Source: JAQBVV01 sp965249205 (lineage in GTDB: Bacteria; Acidobacteriota; Vicinamibacteria; Vicinamibacterales; UBA2999). Taken from it: DNA of 64,000 nt. Shown in pieces: positions 52,257 to 61,581 of the stretch. The notes below the pieces were generated by a model. That model was given only the letters and a program-made list of their open reading frames with translations, searched no databases and was not told the DNA's origin. How positions within the stretch are numbered: position 1 is the stretch's first letter; every line of letters starts with the position of its first letter. The position numbers and the translations under genes are program-made. The stretch is taken from the NCBI GenBank assembly GCA_965249205.1, contig CBDFLL010000006.1, forward strand, positions 1,612,001 through 1,676,000, written 5' to 3'.

Positions 52257-55200
52257 ATGAATAAGACAGCCTGCGTCAGCGTGCTCGTACCGGCCACGAA
52301 TCACCACCGCCGGAAGCCCTTCCGCCAGTGTCTTGAGAGGCTTGGCGGCTCAGCGTTGCTCGCGTTGGTGGTGGCGCTACTGGTCGCCACCGGTACGGGC
52401 GCCCAGCGTTCGCAGCCGATTCTCGTGGAGGAGGCGGCAAGACAGGCTCGAGCAACGGACATCGCGGCCAACGCCTACGGCCGACTCCCGCTGCATTTCG
52501 AGCCGAATCGGGGCCAGACCGATCCCCAGGTCCGGTTCGTGTCGCGCGTTGGCGGCCACGCGCTGCTGCTAGGCTCCACCGAGGTCGTGCTCGTCACGCA
52601 GCAACCCGGCGTCGGCACCGGCGCGGCGCCCGGACGGAATGTGCTCCGCATGAGGCTCGTCGGCGCCAACCCCGATCCGCAGGTGGTTGGCCGCGATCGG
52701 CTCCCTGGCAAGGTCAACTACTTTGTCGGAAACCGCGACCGGTGGCGCACCGACATACCGATCTACGCCCGGGTCGAGTATCAAGAGGTGTATCCCGGGA
52801 TCGACGTCCTCTACTACGGCAACCAGCGGCAACTGGAGCACGACTTCATTGTCGCCCCGGCCGCGGACCCCGACGCGATAACGGTCACCTTTACCGGCGC
52901 CGAGGCGATCGAGATTAACCCGCAGGGCGATCTCGTGGTGAAGAGTGGTGATGGCGAAGTCCGTTGGAGCCGGCCGGTGGCGTATCAGGAGGGACCGAAG
53001 GGCCGCCGAGAGCCTATCCCTGCGGAATATGACCTCAATCCCGGCGCCGACGGGCCCGATCCGCGTTCTGCTGTCCCCGATGCGTCGTCGACCACGGTGG
53101 GGTTTCAGCTGGCCGCCTATGACACGACCAGGCCGCTCGTTATCGATCCGGTGCTGTTCTATTCCACCCCCCTCGGCGGCGACATGGACGACTCCGGCAG
53201 CGGCATCGCGGTAGACGCCCAGGGCCACGCGTATGTGACGGGGAGCACCTTGTCGACGAATTTTCCTCCCCCTGCGACGACCATCCCGCCAACGTTGGCG
53301 AAAGGGGGCTCCGGCGACGTCTTCGTGGCGCGGCTGGATCCGTCGGGCGCCTCGCTCGTCTATGCCACGTATTTCGGCGGGAACGACGAAGATCGTGGCG
53401 ACGCGGTCGCCGTGAATGGGATGGGCCAAGCCTATGTGACGGGCGCGACCAGGTCCGACGCGGTGAACGAGGCCTTCCCGGTCAGCGCCGGCGCGTTCGA
53501 CACGTCCTGTGGGACCGACGGCTTCTGCGACGGCGAATCTGACGCCTTCGTGGCCACCCTGAGCCCCTCCGGGACGCTGCTCTACGCCTCCTATCTCGGC
53601 GCCGCCAAAGGCGACTTCGGCTTCGGCATCGCCGTCGATTCGCTGGGCAACGCCTACGTGGCGGGAACGACCATTGATCACACCAACACGTTCCCGGTCA
53701 CGGCCGGCGCCTTCCAAACCGTCGACCCCCACCTCGACGGATTCATGACCAAGCTCGCACCGAACGACACCAATGTGAACGTGCCCTGCACGCTTGCCGG
53801 CATCCAGTACAACGACTGCGCGGACCTCCTGTATTCCACTTACATCAACGCGCTGGACCAGGACGACGAGGCGTTCGGTGTCGCCGTGGACGGCCTCGGC
53901 AACGTGTACATCGCGGGTTGGACCGGTGCGGATGGCTTCCCGACGAAGAACGCCTTTCAATCCGCCAAGGCCGCCGGTCGAGATGTTTTTGTATTGAAGT
54001 TGAGGCCGGACAACCTGAATACCAACCAGCCCTGCACCTTCTCGGACCCAGACTTCGTGTACAACGACTGCGCCGATCTCCTCTACTCCTCGTATTTCGG
54101 TGGCGGCGGCCAGGACAGCCTCGGCGATCAAGCCAACGACGTCGCGATCGCCGTGGACGGCGCCGGGTTCCTCTATGTGACCGGGGGGACTGCGTCGACG
54201 GACTTTCCGGGCCCGGGAGGCACGGCCCCCAAGCTGGGCGCCGGGACCGAAGGGGAGGGCCGCGACGCGTTTGTCGCGAAGTTCGACCCGTCCGCCTCGG
54301 GCGATGCCTCGCTCGTCTACGCCGTCTATCTTGGGGGCACCGGCGCGGAGTCTGGCCGTGGCATTGCCGTGGACAACCAAGGCAACGCCTATGTCGCAGG
54401 GCAGACCGGTTCGCCAGACTTTCCGGGCTCCGCCGGCGGAACGGCCCCGAAGCTGGGGTTTGGGACGCCTGGCCAGAGCGGGGATGTGTTCGTCGCCACC
54501 CTCAATGCCGCGGGCGACGCGCTCCTCTCCTCGGCCTATGTCGGCGGCAGCGCTTCCGAAGGTGGCGTGGCCGTCGCGCTCGACGCGTCGTGCAACGCCT
54601 ATGTCACGGGGGGGACATTTTCGACCGACTTTCCCCGAGTGAACCCCCTGCCGGCAGACCCTGCCAACGACATCAACGTGGCCACGAACGGAGACGCGGT
54701 CGTCGCCAAGATTGCGCAGCTGGGGTTCCGGGCCTACATTGGCCAGTTCGACGACGGCGGCGTCTCGGTCATCGACACCCATACCAATAGCATCGTGGGC
54801 GACCCCATCGCGCTCGGCACGCTGAAGCCGGAGGGCGTGGCCGTGCACCCGGATGGCACGAGGGTCTACGTGTCGAATCTGGTCAGCAGCTCCGTGTCGG
54901 TCATCGACGCCGTTGCCAACACACTGCTTGGGACCGTGCCGCTCGGGGCGAGCCGCAATCCCATCGGCGTGGCCGTCCATCCCGGGGGTGCCTGGGTCTA
55001 CGTGGCGAACAGCGGCGTCCCACCGGAGAAGTCTGTTCACACCATCTCGGTCATCGACACCGCGACCAATACACTCGCCGGGGAGATCGACCTGGGCATT
55101 CTCTCGCAGGCCAATGTGCCGTTCGGGATCGCGGTTCACCCCGACGGCACGAAGCTGTATGTCGCGAACCTCAATGGGAACTTCGTCAGCGTGATCAACG

Positions 55201-56426
55201 TGGACACGACCGTTGATCCTGCGACCTACACATTCGGCGAGACGGTGAGCGTCGGGACGCAGCCTCGGGGCGTGGCCGTGAGCGCAAACGGCGCACGGGT
55301 CTATGTGGCCAACGGCAGCAGCGGCACGGTCTCGGTCATCGACACCGCCACGAACGACAAGATCAACTTCAGCACCGCCAGCACCGATATCGCGGTCGGC
55401 AACGGTCCGTTCGGCGTGGCGGCGCACCCGACCCAGAACAAAGTCTACGTGACGAACGCCAACGACGACACCGTCTCGGTACTCACCTTCAGCGTGGCCC
55501 CGCCCACGCCCCCCACCGTGACCACCGTGGCGGTGGGCGACGGCCCGCGCGGCGTCGCCGTCACGCCTGACGGTTCACTCGTCTACGTGGCCAACGTCTT
55601 CGGTGACAGCGTGTCGGTGATTAACGCGGCGAACGGAACACGCATCGTCTTCACGTCGGTGGACGCCAACATGGCGGGCGACCTCGCGGTTGGAGACGGT
55701 CCCGTCGCGCTGGGCCAGTTCATCGGCTTTCCGGTCTTCGACGCGGACGGTGACTTCATCGAGGATTTCGTCGACGGCGAGATCGTGGCTGGAGTCTTCG
55801 TCGACAAGAGCCAGGATGCCGGCAACATGAGCTTCACGAACCAGCACTTGTGCGGCACGGTCGCGGGCACCATCACATCGGTTCCCCCTGGCATGACCCT
55901 CGCGGTCGCAAGGCCCGCCGGGATCGAGATCGGCGCCGTCGGCGGTTCCGGCCAGGCGCAGGTCAACGCGTGTGGCTTCGAGATGCTGTACGACCCTGCC
56001 GACGTCGCGGTCATCAACTCCTGCGGTTCGCTGAACACTCACGTGCGGTCCGGACCGGTCGAGATTCTTGTTGGAAGCGCTGGCGTGGTGACGGTTCCCA
56101 GTGGGGTGACCGTTCGAGTGGCCGACGTCCGCGGCAATCGATTCGAGGTGCGGCATCTGGAGGGAGCCGGAACCATCATCGTAGCCTTGAGGGGACAGGT
56201 GAGAGAGCTGAGGCCAGGGACGTCGCGCATCTTTGCGTTGGGCAGGGACTCATCGAAGGACCGCTCGTCGAAGGTCCGTTCATCAAAGAAACGCTCATCG
56301 AAGGACAGCTCGTCAAAGGTCCGTTCATCGAAGAAACGCTCGTCGAAGGACAGCTCGTCGAAGGTAGGCTCATCGAAGAAACGCTCACCGAAGGACCGCT
56401 CATCGAAAGGCAAAGGCAAGCGCTAA
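52257..56426 (+). CDS. giant secreted SBBP/YVTN-repeat protein with Ser/Lys tail
   Basis: This protein is 1389 residues. Signal anchor near 30-55; residues 70-320 are the DUF7948-like region that precedes SBBP repeats (LPLHFEPNRGQTDPQVRFVS, YPGIDVLYYGNQRQLEHDFI). Residues 325-820 are SBBP repeats (GIAVDAQGHAYVTGST, FGVAVDGLGNVYIAGWT). About 835-1140 is a YVTN propeller (GVAVHPDGTRVYVSN, SVIDTATN). Then a small beta domain and a final 58-residue tail of SSK-based repeats (SSKDRSSKVRSSKKR). ATG 52257 behind AAGGAG. It is probably a cell-surface or secreted scaffold; the tail would be strongly basic. Confidence 0.88.
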   Translation: MNKTACVSVLVPATNHHRRKPFRQCLERLGGSALLALVVALLVATGTGAQRSQPILVEEAARQARATDIAANAYGRLPLHFEPNRGQTDPQVRFVSRVGGHALLLGSTEVVLVTQQPGVGTGAAPGRNVLRMRLVGANPDPQVVGRDRLPGKVNYFVGNRDRWRTDIPIYARVEYQEVYPGIDVLYYGNQRQLEHDFIVAPAADPDAITVTFTGAEAIEINPQGDLVVKSGDGEVRWSRPVAYQEGPKGRREPIPAEYDLNPGADGPDPRSAVPDASSTTVGFQLAAYDTTRPLVIDPVLFYSTPLGGDMDDSGSGIAVDAQGHAYVTGSTLSTNFPPPATTIPPTLAKGGSGDVFVARLDPSGASLVYATYFGGNDEDRGDAVAVNGMGQAYVTGATRSDAVNEAFPVSAGAFDTSCGTDGFCDGESDAFVATLSPSGTLLYASYLGAAKGDFGFGIAVDSLGNAYVAGTTIDHTNTFPVTAGAFQTVDPHLDGFMTKLAPNDTNVNVPCTLAGIQYNDCADLLYSTYINALDQDDEAFGVAVDGLGNVYIAGWTGADGFPTKNAFQSAKAAGRDVFVLKLRPDNLNTNQPCTFSDPDFVYNDCADLLYSSYFGGGGQDSLGDQANDVAIAVDGAGFLYVTGGTASTDFPGPGGTAPKLGAGTEGEGRDAFVAKFDPSASGDASLVYAVYLGGTGAESGRGIAVDNQGNAYVAGQTGSPDFPGSAGGTAPKLGFGTPGQSGDVFVATLNAAGDALLSSAYVGGSASEGGVAVALDASCNAYVTGGTFSTDFPRVNPLPADPANDINVATNGDAVVAKIAQLGFRAYIGQFDDGGVSVIDTHTNSIVGDPIALGTLKPEGVAVHPDGTRVYVSNLVSSSVSVIDAVANTLLGTVPLGASRNPIGVAVHPGGAWVYVANSGVPPEKSVHTISVIDTATNTLAGEIDLGILSQANVPFGIAVHPDGTKLYVANLNGNFVSVINVDTTVDPATYTFGETVSVGTQPRGVAVSANGARVYVANGSSGTVSVIDTATNDKINFSTASTDIAVGNGPFGVAAHPTQNKVYVTNANDDTVSVLTFSVAPPTPPTVTTVAVGDGPRGVAVTPDGSLVYVANVFGDSVSVINAANGTRIVFTSVDANMAGDLAVGDGPVALGQFIGFPVFDADGDFIEDFVDGEIVAGVFVDKSQDAGNMSFTNQHLCGTVAGTITSVPPGMTLAVARPAGIEIGAVGGSGQAQVNACGFEMLYDPADVAVINSCGSLNTHVRSGPVEILVGSAGVVTVPSGVTVRVADVRGNRFEVRHLEGAGTIIVALRGQVRELRPGTSRIFALGRDSSKDRSSKVRSSKKRSSKDSSSKVRSSKKRSSKDSSSKVGSSKKRSPKDRSSKGKGKR

Positions 56427-56445
56427 AAGCTCCCGATTGCCGCCG

Positions 56446-57297
56446 TCACGCGGGTCGATGCGCCCGCAGGAACGAGCGTATCTGGCGCACCGCCAGTGGA
56501 ATCCTTTCCGGGGGCTGCTTCCACGGGAAGATGCTCACTTCGGAGTTGGGCGCAAGCATCGCGGCCTCCATGGCGACGGCGTACGGGTGGGCCGGGATGT
56601 CGTCTGGCAGGATCAGGACGGGCGTCTGGCAGGCGCGCACGAAATCACGCGTCACGGTGAAGACGAAGTCGCCGTTGCGGTACATCCTGGTGAGGAACGC
56701 GTCGACCATGTCCATCGTGATGTCTGGCCGTCGGGCGCTCAACGCCGGACCCCAGCCTTTCATGTTGTTCTCGTAGAAGAGGTCGGGCATCTCCGGACGG
56801 AAGCCGCTGGGCTGCGCCAGTACGGCAGCGACGACACGGTCCGGCGCCCGCTCCAGAAGGTTCCAGATGAAGGGGCCGGCAATGCAAAAACCGAGCACCA
56901 GAAAGCGGTCGATGCCCAGGTGATCCATCAGACCGAGATGGTCATCGGTATAGGAATCCCATGGCCGATCGATCTCGAGCGGGCCGGACGACTGGCCGTT
57001 GTTGGCGTTGCGCAGGTCCGCGTAGACGCAGCGGTACTCTCCCTGGAACTCCTCAATCGGGTTGAAGGCACTGCGGATCAATCCGGCCATCGTCGAGTTC
57101 AGTCCCCCGCCGGCGATGAGCAACAGTGGAAAGCCGGAACCGGTTTCCTGATAGCTGATGCGAACGGGGCCTCGTTCGTAGAAGGACATGGCACTGTCTC
57201 CCTGTCCACCAGGCTGCTGCGCGAGAACTCGCGGCACAGCGGCCACCGCCGCCGCCGCCGCGCCCGCTTTCAGTAGGTCGCGTCTGGTCGAATCCAT
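56446..57297 (-). CDS. exported alpha/beta hydrolase with Cys nucleophile (paralog of 34796)
   Basis: This 283-residue protein has a Tat-like start RRDLLKAGAAAAAVAAVPRV; FPLLLIAGGGLNSTMAGL; elbow LGFCIAGPFIWNLLERAPDR with Cys in the nucleophile place; and ILPDDIPAHPY. Roughly two thirds identical to the 34796 product by eye. It lies convergent with the SBBP gene (19-nt gap). Both paralogs share the GPLEIDRPWDSY segment, so they probably act on similar substrates. Confidence 0.85.
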   Translation of the reverse strand: MDSTRRDLLKAGAAAAAVAAVPRVLAQQPGGQGDSAMSFYERGPVRISYQETGSGFPLLLIAGGGLNSTMAGLIRSAFNPIEEFQGEYRCVYADLRNANNGQSSGPLEIDRPWDSYTDDHLGLMDHLGIDRFLVLGFCIAGPFIWNLLERAPDRVVAAVLAQPSGFRPEMPDLFYENNMKGWGPALSARRPDITMDMVDAFLTRMYRNGDFVFTVTRDFVRACQTPVLILPDDIPAHPYAVAMEAAMLAPNSEVSIFPWKQPPERIPLAVRQIRSFLRAHRPA

Positions 57298-57331
57298 CGT
57301 GGCTCCCTTCGTGATGAACGGACTACTCCAG

Positions 57332-58456
57332 CTAGCGCCCCTCGGCCCTTCGGTACCGTTCGTACCTCTCCTCGCTTTCGGTTAGCCAGGTACCCCAGGG
57401 GCGGGGATCGGTGGAATCCCAATAGAGGGGATCGCCGGGCAGACGCTCGTTGAGCAGGCCCTGATCGTCCATGAACACCTTGGATGACGGCCCGTTGGTA
57501 TCGGTGCAGGTGTTGTAGAGCGGCCTGAGCTCAGGGCGGGTTTCCGGGTCGAGCTCGAATCCAAGCGTCGCGTGCACGGGACCCACGAACACCTCGGGAT
57601 CGTACAGCGTGATCTCACCCTCGATCCTGTCGCCCACGCGCCGGTAACGCTCGACGGTCTCCAGGTTGTCGGTGAACTCGGACAGCCCGCCCTTCCACCC
57701 TCGGATCTGATTGGTGTGGACGACCAGCGCGTCGCCGTCCCAAAAACCGATCGACTCCCCATGCCACTTGGCATACTGGAAGTCCTCAGGGGAGTGCCCG
57801 CTACCGTCGGTATAAATCCAACGAATGGTGTTGGAGCCGTTGCCGGCGGCCAGCGCCCAGACGCGGTCGGGCGCCACGATGAACTCCTCGGCGCCCAGCG
57901 CGGAGAAGAAACCACCCGGAAGACAGAAGGCGCCGGCTCCCCAGATGCGTCCCTCGGTCGAGGCCTTTAGTTCTTGGACCAGATGTTCCTGATAGGGCGG
58001 CGTCAGCATCGCGACCACGTCGCTCGCCGGATTCGGTCCGCCGAAACTGGCACCGCCATCCCAACGACCACTCCAGTCGGGGATCGTGTCGACGGTGTGG
58101 CTCGTGCCGCCACCGGCCTCCTTGAGCCACGCCTGATACTGCTCCCACGCGTTCGCGTACGGATACGGACTCGCGAGATCCACGGCGCCAACCCGGCCCG
58201 TACCCTGCGATCCGTACAGCCTCGCGGCGCCCACCTGGCCGCCCCCCTGGTAGGACGTGATGTTCAATGACATGCCCCGGAGCTGACCGACTGTGTTGTT
58301 CCGGTAATAGGCCGGGTCGGTCCACCGCGCGCGGTCCTGACGAAAGTCCGGGGTGTCGAAGAGGGTGGTCTGTTGGGCCGCCACCACCGACAGCAGCAGA
58401 CCGAAAAGCAACACGACCATCGAGACTGTAGCTCTGACGTTTACGCTCACGCTCAT
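57332..58456 (-). CDS. secreted PDFSGIW-related protein
   Basis: This 374-residue protein has a signal peptide (VSMVVLLFGLLLSVVAAQQ). The core shows IPDWSGRWDGGASFG, CLPGGFFSALGAEEFIVAPD, GFWDGDALVVHTNQIRGWKG, ETVERYRRVGDRIEGEITLY and a late CTDTN, the family pattern in a divergent form. A DUF6152 gene lies directly upstream on the same strand (47-nt gap), so the two form an operon, repeating the association seen at 37-43 kb. Confidence 0.8.
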   Translation of the reverse strand: MSVSVNVRATVSMVVLLFGLLLSVVAAQQTTLFDTPDFRQDRARWTDPAYYRNNTVGQLRGMSLNITSYQGGGQVGAARLYGSQGTGRVGAVDLASPYPYANAWEQYQAWLKEAGGGTSHTVDTIPDWSGRWDGGASFGGPNPASDVVAMLTPPYQEHLVQELKASTEGRIWGAGAFCLPGGFFSALGAEEFIVAPDRVWALAAGNGSNTIRWIYTDGSGHSPEDFQYAKWHGESIGFWDGDALVVHTNQIRGWKGGLSEFTDNLETVERYRRVGDRIEGEITLYDPEVFVGPVHATLGFELDPETRPELRPLYNTCTDTNGPSSKVFMDDQGLLNERLPGDPLYWDSTDPRPWGTWLTESEERYERYRRAEGR

Positions 58457-58503
58457 GCCTCCCGCGTAAATAGGGTGATGGGCACGTCGGCCGGACGGAC
58501 CAG

Positions 58504-58875
58504 CTACTCGTACGTCTTCCCGTCGGCCGCCACAATCGTAATGTAGCTGCCGCCCGGACGGCCGTCCCTCAGCGGATGCAGGTGTACGGTCACCGCATCA
58601 CCAGGCTTGAAGGAGGACCGACCGATGCCGCGGCGGATCATGTTCGGAAGGTTTGACATCTCGACCCAGTAGTTCACGGTCTCACCGTTCTCGCGCTCGA
58701 CGTCGACGTAGAGAAACACGTGCGGATTGCGGAACACGTACTCGGTCACCGTTCCGCTGAGGGTCACACGCGCCTCGTGATCGAACATCGCATGCGAGTG
58801 GTGCGGCAACGCGGGCGACACGATGCCCAGCGCCATCACACCCGCCAACAGCCCGGTCCACGTGAGTTTCTTCAT
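58504..58875 (-). CDS. DUF6152 protein
   Basis: This 123-residue protein has a signal peptide (GLLAGVMALGIVSPALPHHS), then HAMFDHEARVTLSGTVTEYV, FRNPHVFLYVDVERENGETV and GDAVTVHLHPLRDGRPGGS. It starts at Met 58875 (MKKLTWTG); longer in-frame starts enter the 267-bp repeat and are rejected. It is the first gene of the operon with 57332-58456. Confidence 0.85.
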   Translation of the reverse strand: MKKLTWTGLLAGVMALGIVSPALPHHSHAMFDHEARVTLSGTVTEYVFRNPHVFLYVDVERENGETVNYWVEMSNLPNMIRRGIGRSSFKPGDAVTVHLHPLRDGRPGGSYITIVAADGKTYE

Positions 58876-58890
58876 CTGCGTTACCCCCGG

Positions 58891-59157
58891 CATCTCTCCA
58901 GGATTATCTTCTGCACCGCGACCGTCTTCGGCGCGGGCAGCCCGGTAGAATTCTACGTCAGGCTGCAGGAGGTTCGACGGTCTATCGTGTTCGAGACCGA
59001 GCGTGCTGCCGCTCAGCCGCGAGCGGTGCCCACCATCGACTGGAGTGAGCCCGCACAATACTGAACGAAACGAGCAGGGCGCGCATGGTTGAACCGCTCC
59101 GCATCATAGCCAGGACTATTGAACAGCTCTTCCGTTGACCTTCGACCGCTAATGTTT
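58891..59157 (+). repeat. 267-bp direct repeat, copy 1
   Basis: It matches 61247-61514 at roughly 93% by eye. It holds a short coding-like end FGAGSPVEFYVRLQEVRRSI and then VFETERAAAQPRAVPTIDW ending SEPAQY and TGA, so the repeat probably derives from the 3' end of a gene plus its downstream region. No inverted ends were found. It fills most of the space between the DUF6152 and DUF4331 genes. Confidence 0.75.
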
Positions 59158-59236
59158 CCGCCTCCATGACCACCAGCGCCCCGATGTCCTTATAGGCCAT
59201 GAGCTGTAGGGCGTCCAAGACGGTGGCGTCGGGACT
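59158..59236 (-). pseudogene. CBS-domain remnant
   Basis: On the minus strand one frame reads SPDATVLDALQLMAYKDIGA and then LVVMEAE, the first strand and helices of a CBS domain. A stop lies just upstream in the same frame, and beyond 59157 the frame enters the 267-bp repeat, where similarity to CBS proteins ends. It is a fragment of a lost regulatory gene. Confidence 0.5.
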
Positions 59237-59398
59237 TGATCTCGCGAGAGAGTCCTATCTGCTGGAAAGCTCCCCACTCGCCGATCCCGACTACAGAATT
59301 GGCGCTTGCCCCTGCAAGGTGCATCGTAGTACACCTTTCGCCAACCTGTGACCTTCCATCGGTCACGCACAGAACTCCAGTGTTGGGAGGGTCAACTT

Positions 59399-60871
59399 AT
59401 GCGTCTCATGCGAAGCAGTGCAGTCGTCGCTATGGCCGTGATGGTGTTGTGCTTCGGCACGTCGGTGGCGCTCACGCAGGGCAGCGACAAGAGCGACAAG
59501 AGCGGCAAGAGCGGCAAGAGCGCGAAGAGCCAGAAGAGCCAGAAGGGCGGGGCTCCGATTCTCTCAGACGAATCCGGAGCGGAAGTCGCGAACCTCTACG
59601 CCTTCATGGACCCTGGCTTCCAGGACTCGGGCTTGGTCGACAATGTCATCTAGGTCCTAACCACTGGACGGTCCATTTTGCCCGGCCTAGCCGAGCAGGT
59701 TGCCTATTTCCCCGCCAACAACCGCTTTCGGTTCGACATCGAGAACACAGGCGATACCGCCGCAGACCGATCTATCGAAGTAACGTTCTCCGATCGCACC
59801 GGCTACAAGGACCCACAGACGGCGTTCATAAATATCGTTGATCTGGCTAGTGGCGGGCCTCCGGTCGTCTCGTTCACGGCGCCCACAACCATTGCGGTGT
59901 CGGACAATCCCGACCCGTTCTTTCCCCCCGGCGCGGGTGCGGACTTCGTCGTGACCACCGACCCGGCCAGCGGCATCTCGTTCTTCGCCGGCCACACCGA
60001 CGATCCGTTCTTCTTCGATGTGTCAGGCGAGCTTCAGTTCCGTAACTCGCTCGTGGAAGCGGTCGCAGCCGCCGGGGGCCCGGGCTCACCTGTCCCCCCG
60101 GGAGGATTCGGGAATACCGATGTGGAGCTCCGCGGGCGGGATACTTTTGCGGGATACAACATCCTGTCCATCGCGCTCAGCGTACCGAAAGAGCTGCTCC
60201 TGGGGCCAGCGGGGTCGGTGATCGGGGTCAGCGGCTTCACTGACCGCCTTCGAGAGGGCACCACGGACGACTTCTTCCAGGTAGATCGCCAGGGCTTCCC
60301 GGTGATCAATGTCGTCCTGATCGGCTATGAACGCAAGCGCGACTACAATCGGGCAACGCCAGTCGATGATGCGAATCAGATGTTTGCTACCGAGATCGTA
60401 GGGCGCTTACAGGAACTCGGAACGGACTTCACCAACATTGGAATTCTCGCCCAAGCGTTTATCTTGAATGGCGATCAGCTGCTACTCGATACCTCGATAC
60501 CGAACCCCGGACCTCAGGGTGGGAACACCATCAACACGGGGTTTCTGAATTTTGGCGGAGGTCGGCGCCTCGCGGACAACGCCCCCGACGCGCTCGTCAA
60601 CATCATCTCCAACCAGCAGTTCGTCGGCTCCAATGCAGTGGGCACCGGCATCAACATCGGAAACGCGGTCAACGGCGTCCCGGACGTCGACCTGGTCCCC
60701 GCGAACGACGACCTCTTCAGGGACACGTTTCCGTTCCTGGCTATCCCCAATCAGCCTCAGTTCCCAGGGGTGGATGCGAACGGGAACACGATTATAAACG
60801 TACCTTTTGTCACCCCCGTGGGCGTCCCGGGCGTGGACCAAGGGGCCCCCGACGACAGGACGCGCAATTAG
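59399..60871 (+). pseudogene. DUF4331 protein gene with internal stop and frameshifted patch
   Basis: The N-terminal part (signal VVAMAVMVLCFGTSVALTQG, then a Lys/Ser repeat SDKSGKSGKSAKSQKSQKGG, then EVANLYAFMDPG) reaches an in-frame TAG at 59651-59653. The same frame resumes as LPGLAEQVAYFPANNRFRFD to the end at 60871, with DUF4331 features such as NVVLIGYERKRDYNRATPVD. Between 59651 and 59685 the family-like NHWTVH is readable only one frame over, so two compensating indels plus a stop are present. A protein could be made only by readthrough or from an internal start. Confidence 0.75.
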
Positions 60872-61246
60872 GCGACAACAGTGGCGAGGCAGTTTCAGGC
60901 AGAATTGCTCTACCGCAACCGATACCGGTGGCAGGAATGAGGCGCGTCAGGGCAGTTGCCTAAGCTCAGCGAGGTGGTTTTGCCGCCTTTGATTAAGTAA
61001 GGCTTGCCTCCCGTCAGAGAAGCACGCCCTCACCTTTGTGCGGGGGTGCTGCGCATTGGCGTGACCCTGGTCCGCCGCTTGGCGCTCCCAGAATCCACGG
61101 AGGCAGCGATCACGATGCGCAAGGTGGCGTGGGTCTTGGTTGGACGTGCCCAGTCAGGCTCGCACGACTTCCGTTACCGACCCCACTAATGCTTCCTATG
61201 AGCCCTGGTTTTCGAAGATCGGCTTTCTACTGTCGACCAGCGAGGC

Positions 61247-61514
61247 CATCTCTCCAGGACTATCTTCTGCACCCGCGACCATCTTCGGCGCGGGCAGCCC
61301 GGTAGAATTCTACGTCAGGCTGCAGGGGGCCCGACGGTCTACCCGTTCGAGACCGAGCGTGCTGCCGCTCAGCTGCGAGCGGTGCCCACCATCGACTGGA
61401 GTGAGCCCGCATAATACTGAACGAAACGAGCAGGGCGCGCGTGGTTGAACCGCTCCGCATCATAGCCAGGATTATTGAACAGCTCTTCCGGTGACCTCGA
61501 CCCCGCTAATGTTT
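61247..61514 (+). repeat. 267-bp direct repeat, copy 2
   Basis: This is the second copy of 58891-59157. The coding-like part has a 1-nt deletion after FYVRLQGARRST, so the shared C-terminal frame is lost. The preceding 375 bp (60872-61246) contain no gene that I can support; a short frame reading NASYEPWFSKIGFLL leads into the repeat. Confidence 0.75.
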
Positions 61515-61581
61515 ATCGCCCCATGATCTTCATGACGATACGCGGAGCTTCACCCTGGCCGAAAAGCTACGAAACACGGGA

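Noticed and set aside
52569..55427. 952-codon minus-strand frame opposite the SBBP/YVTN gene
   Set aside because: It arises from the repeated codon pattern of the propeller repeats; Arg/Asp/Val-rich without any domain or signal, while the plus-strand frame has clear repeats.
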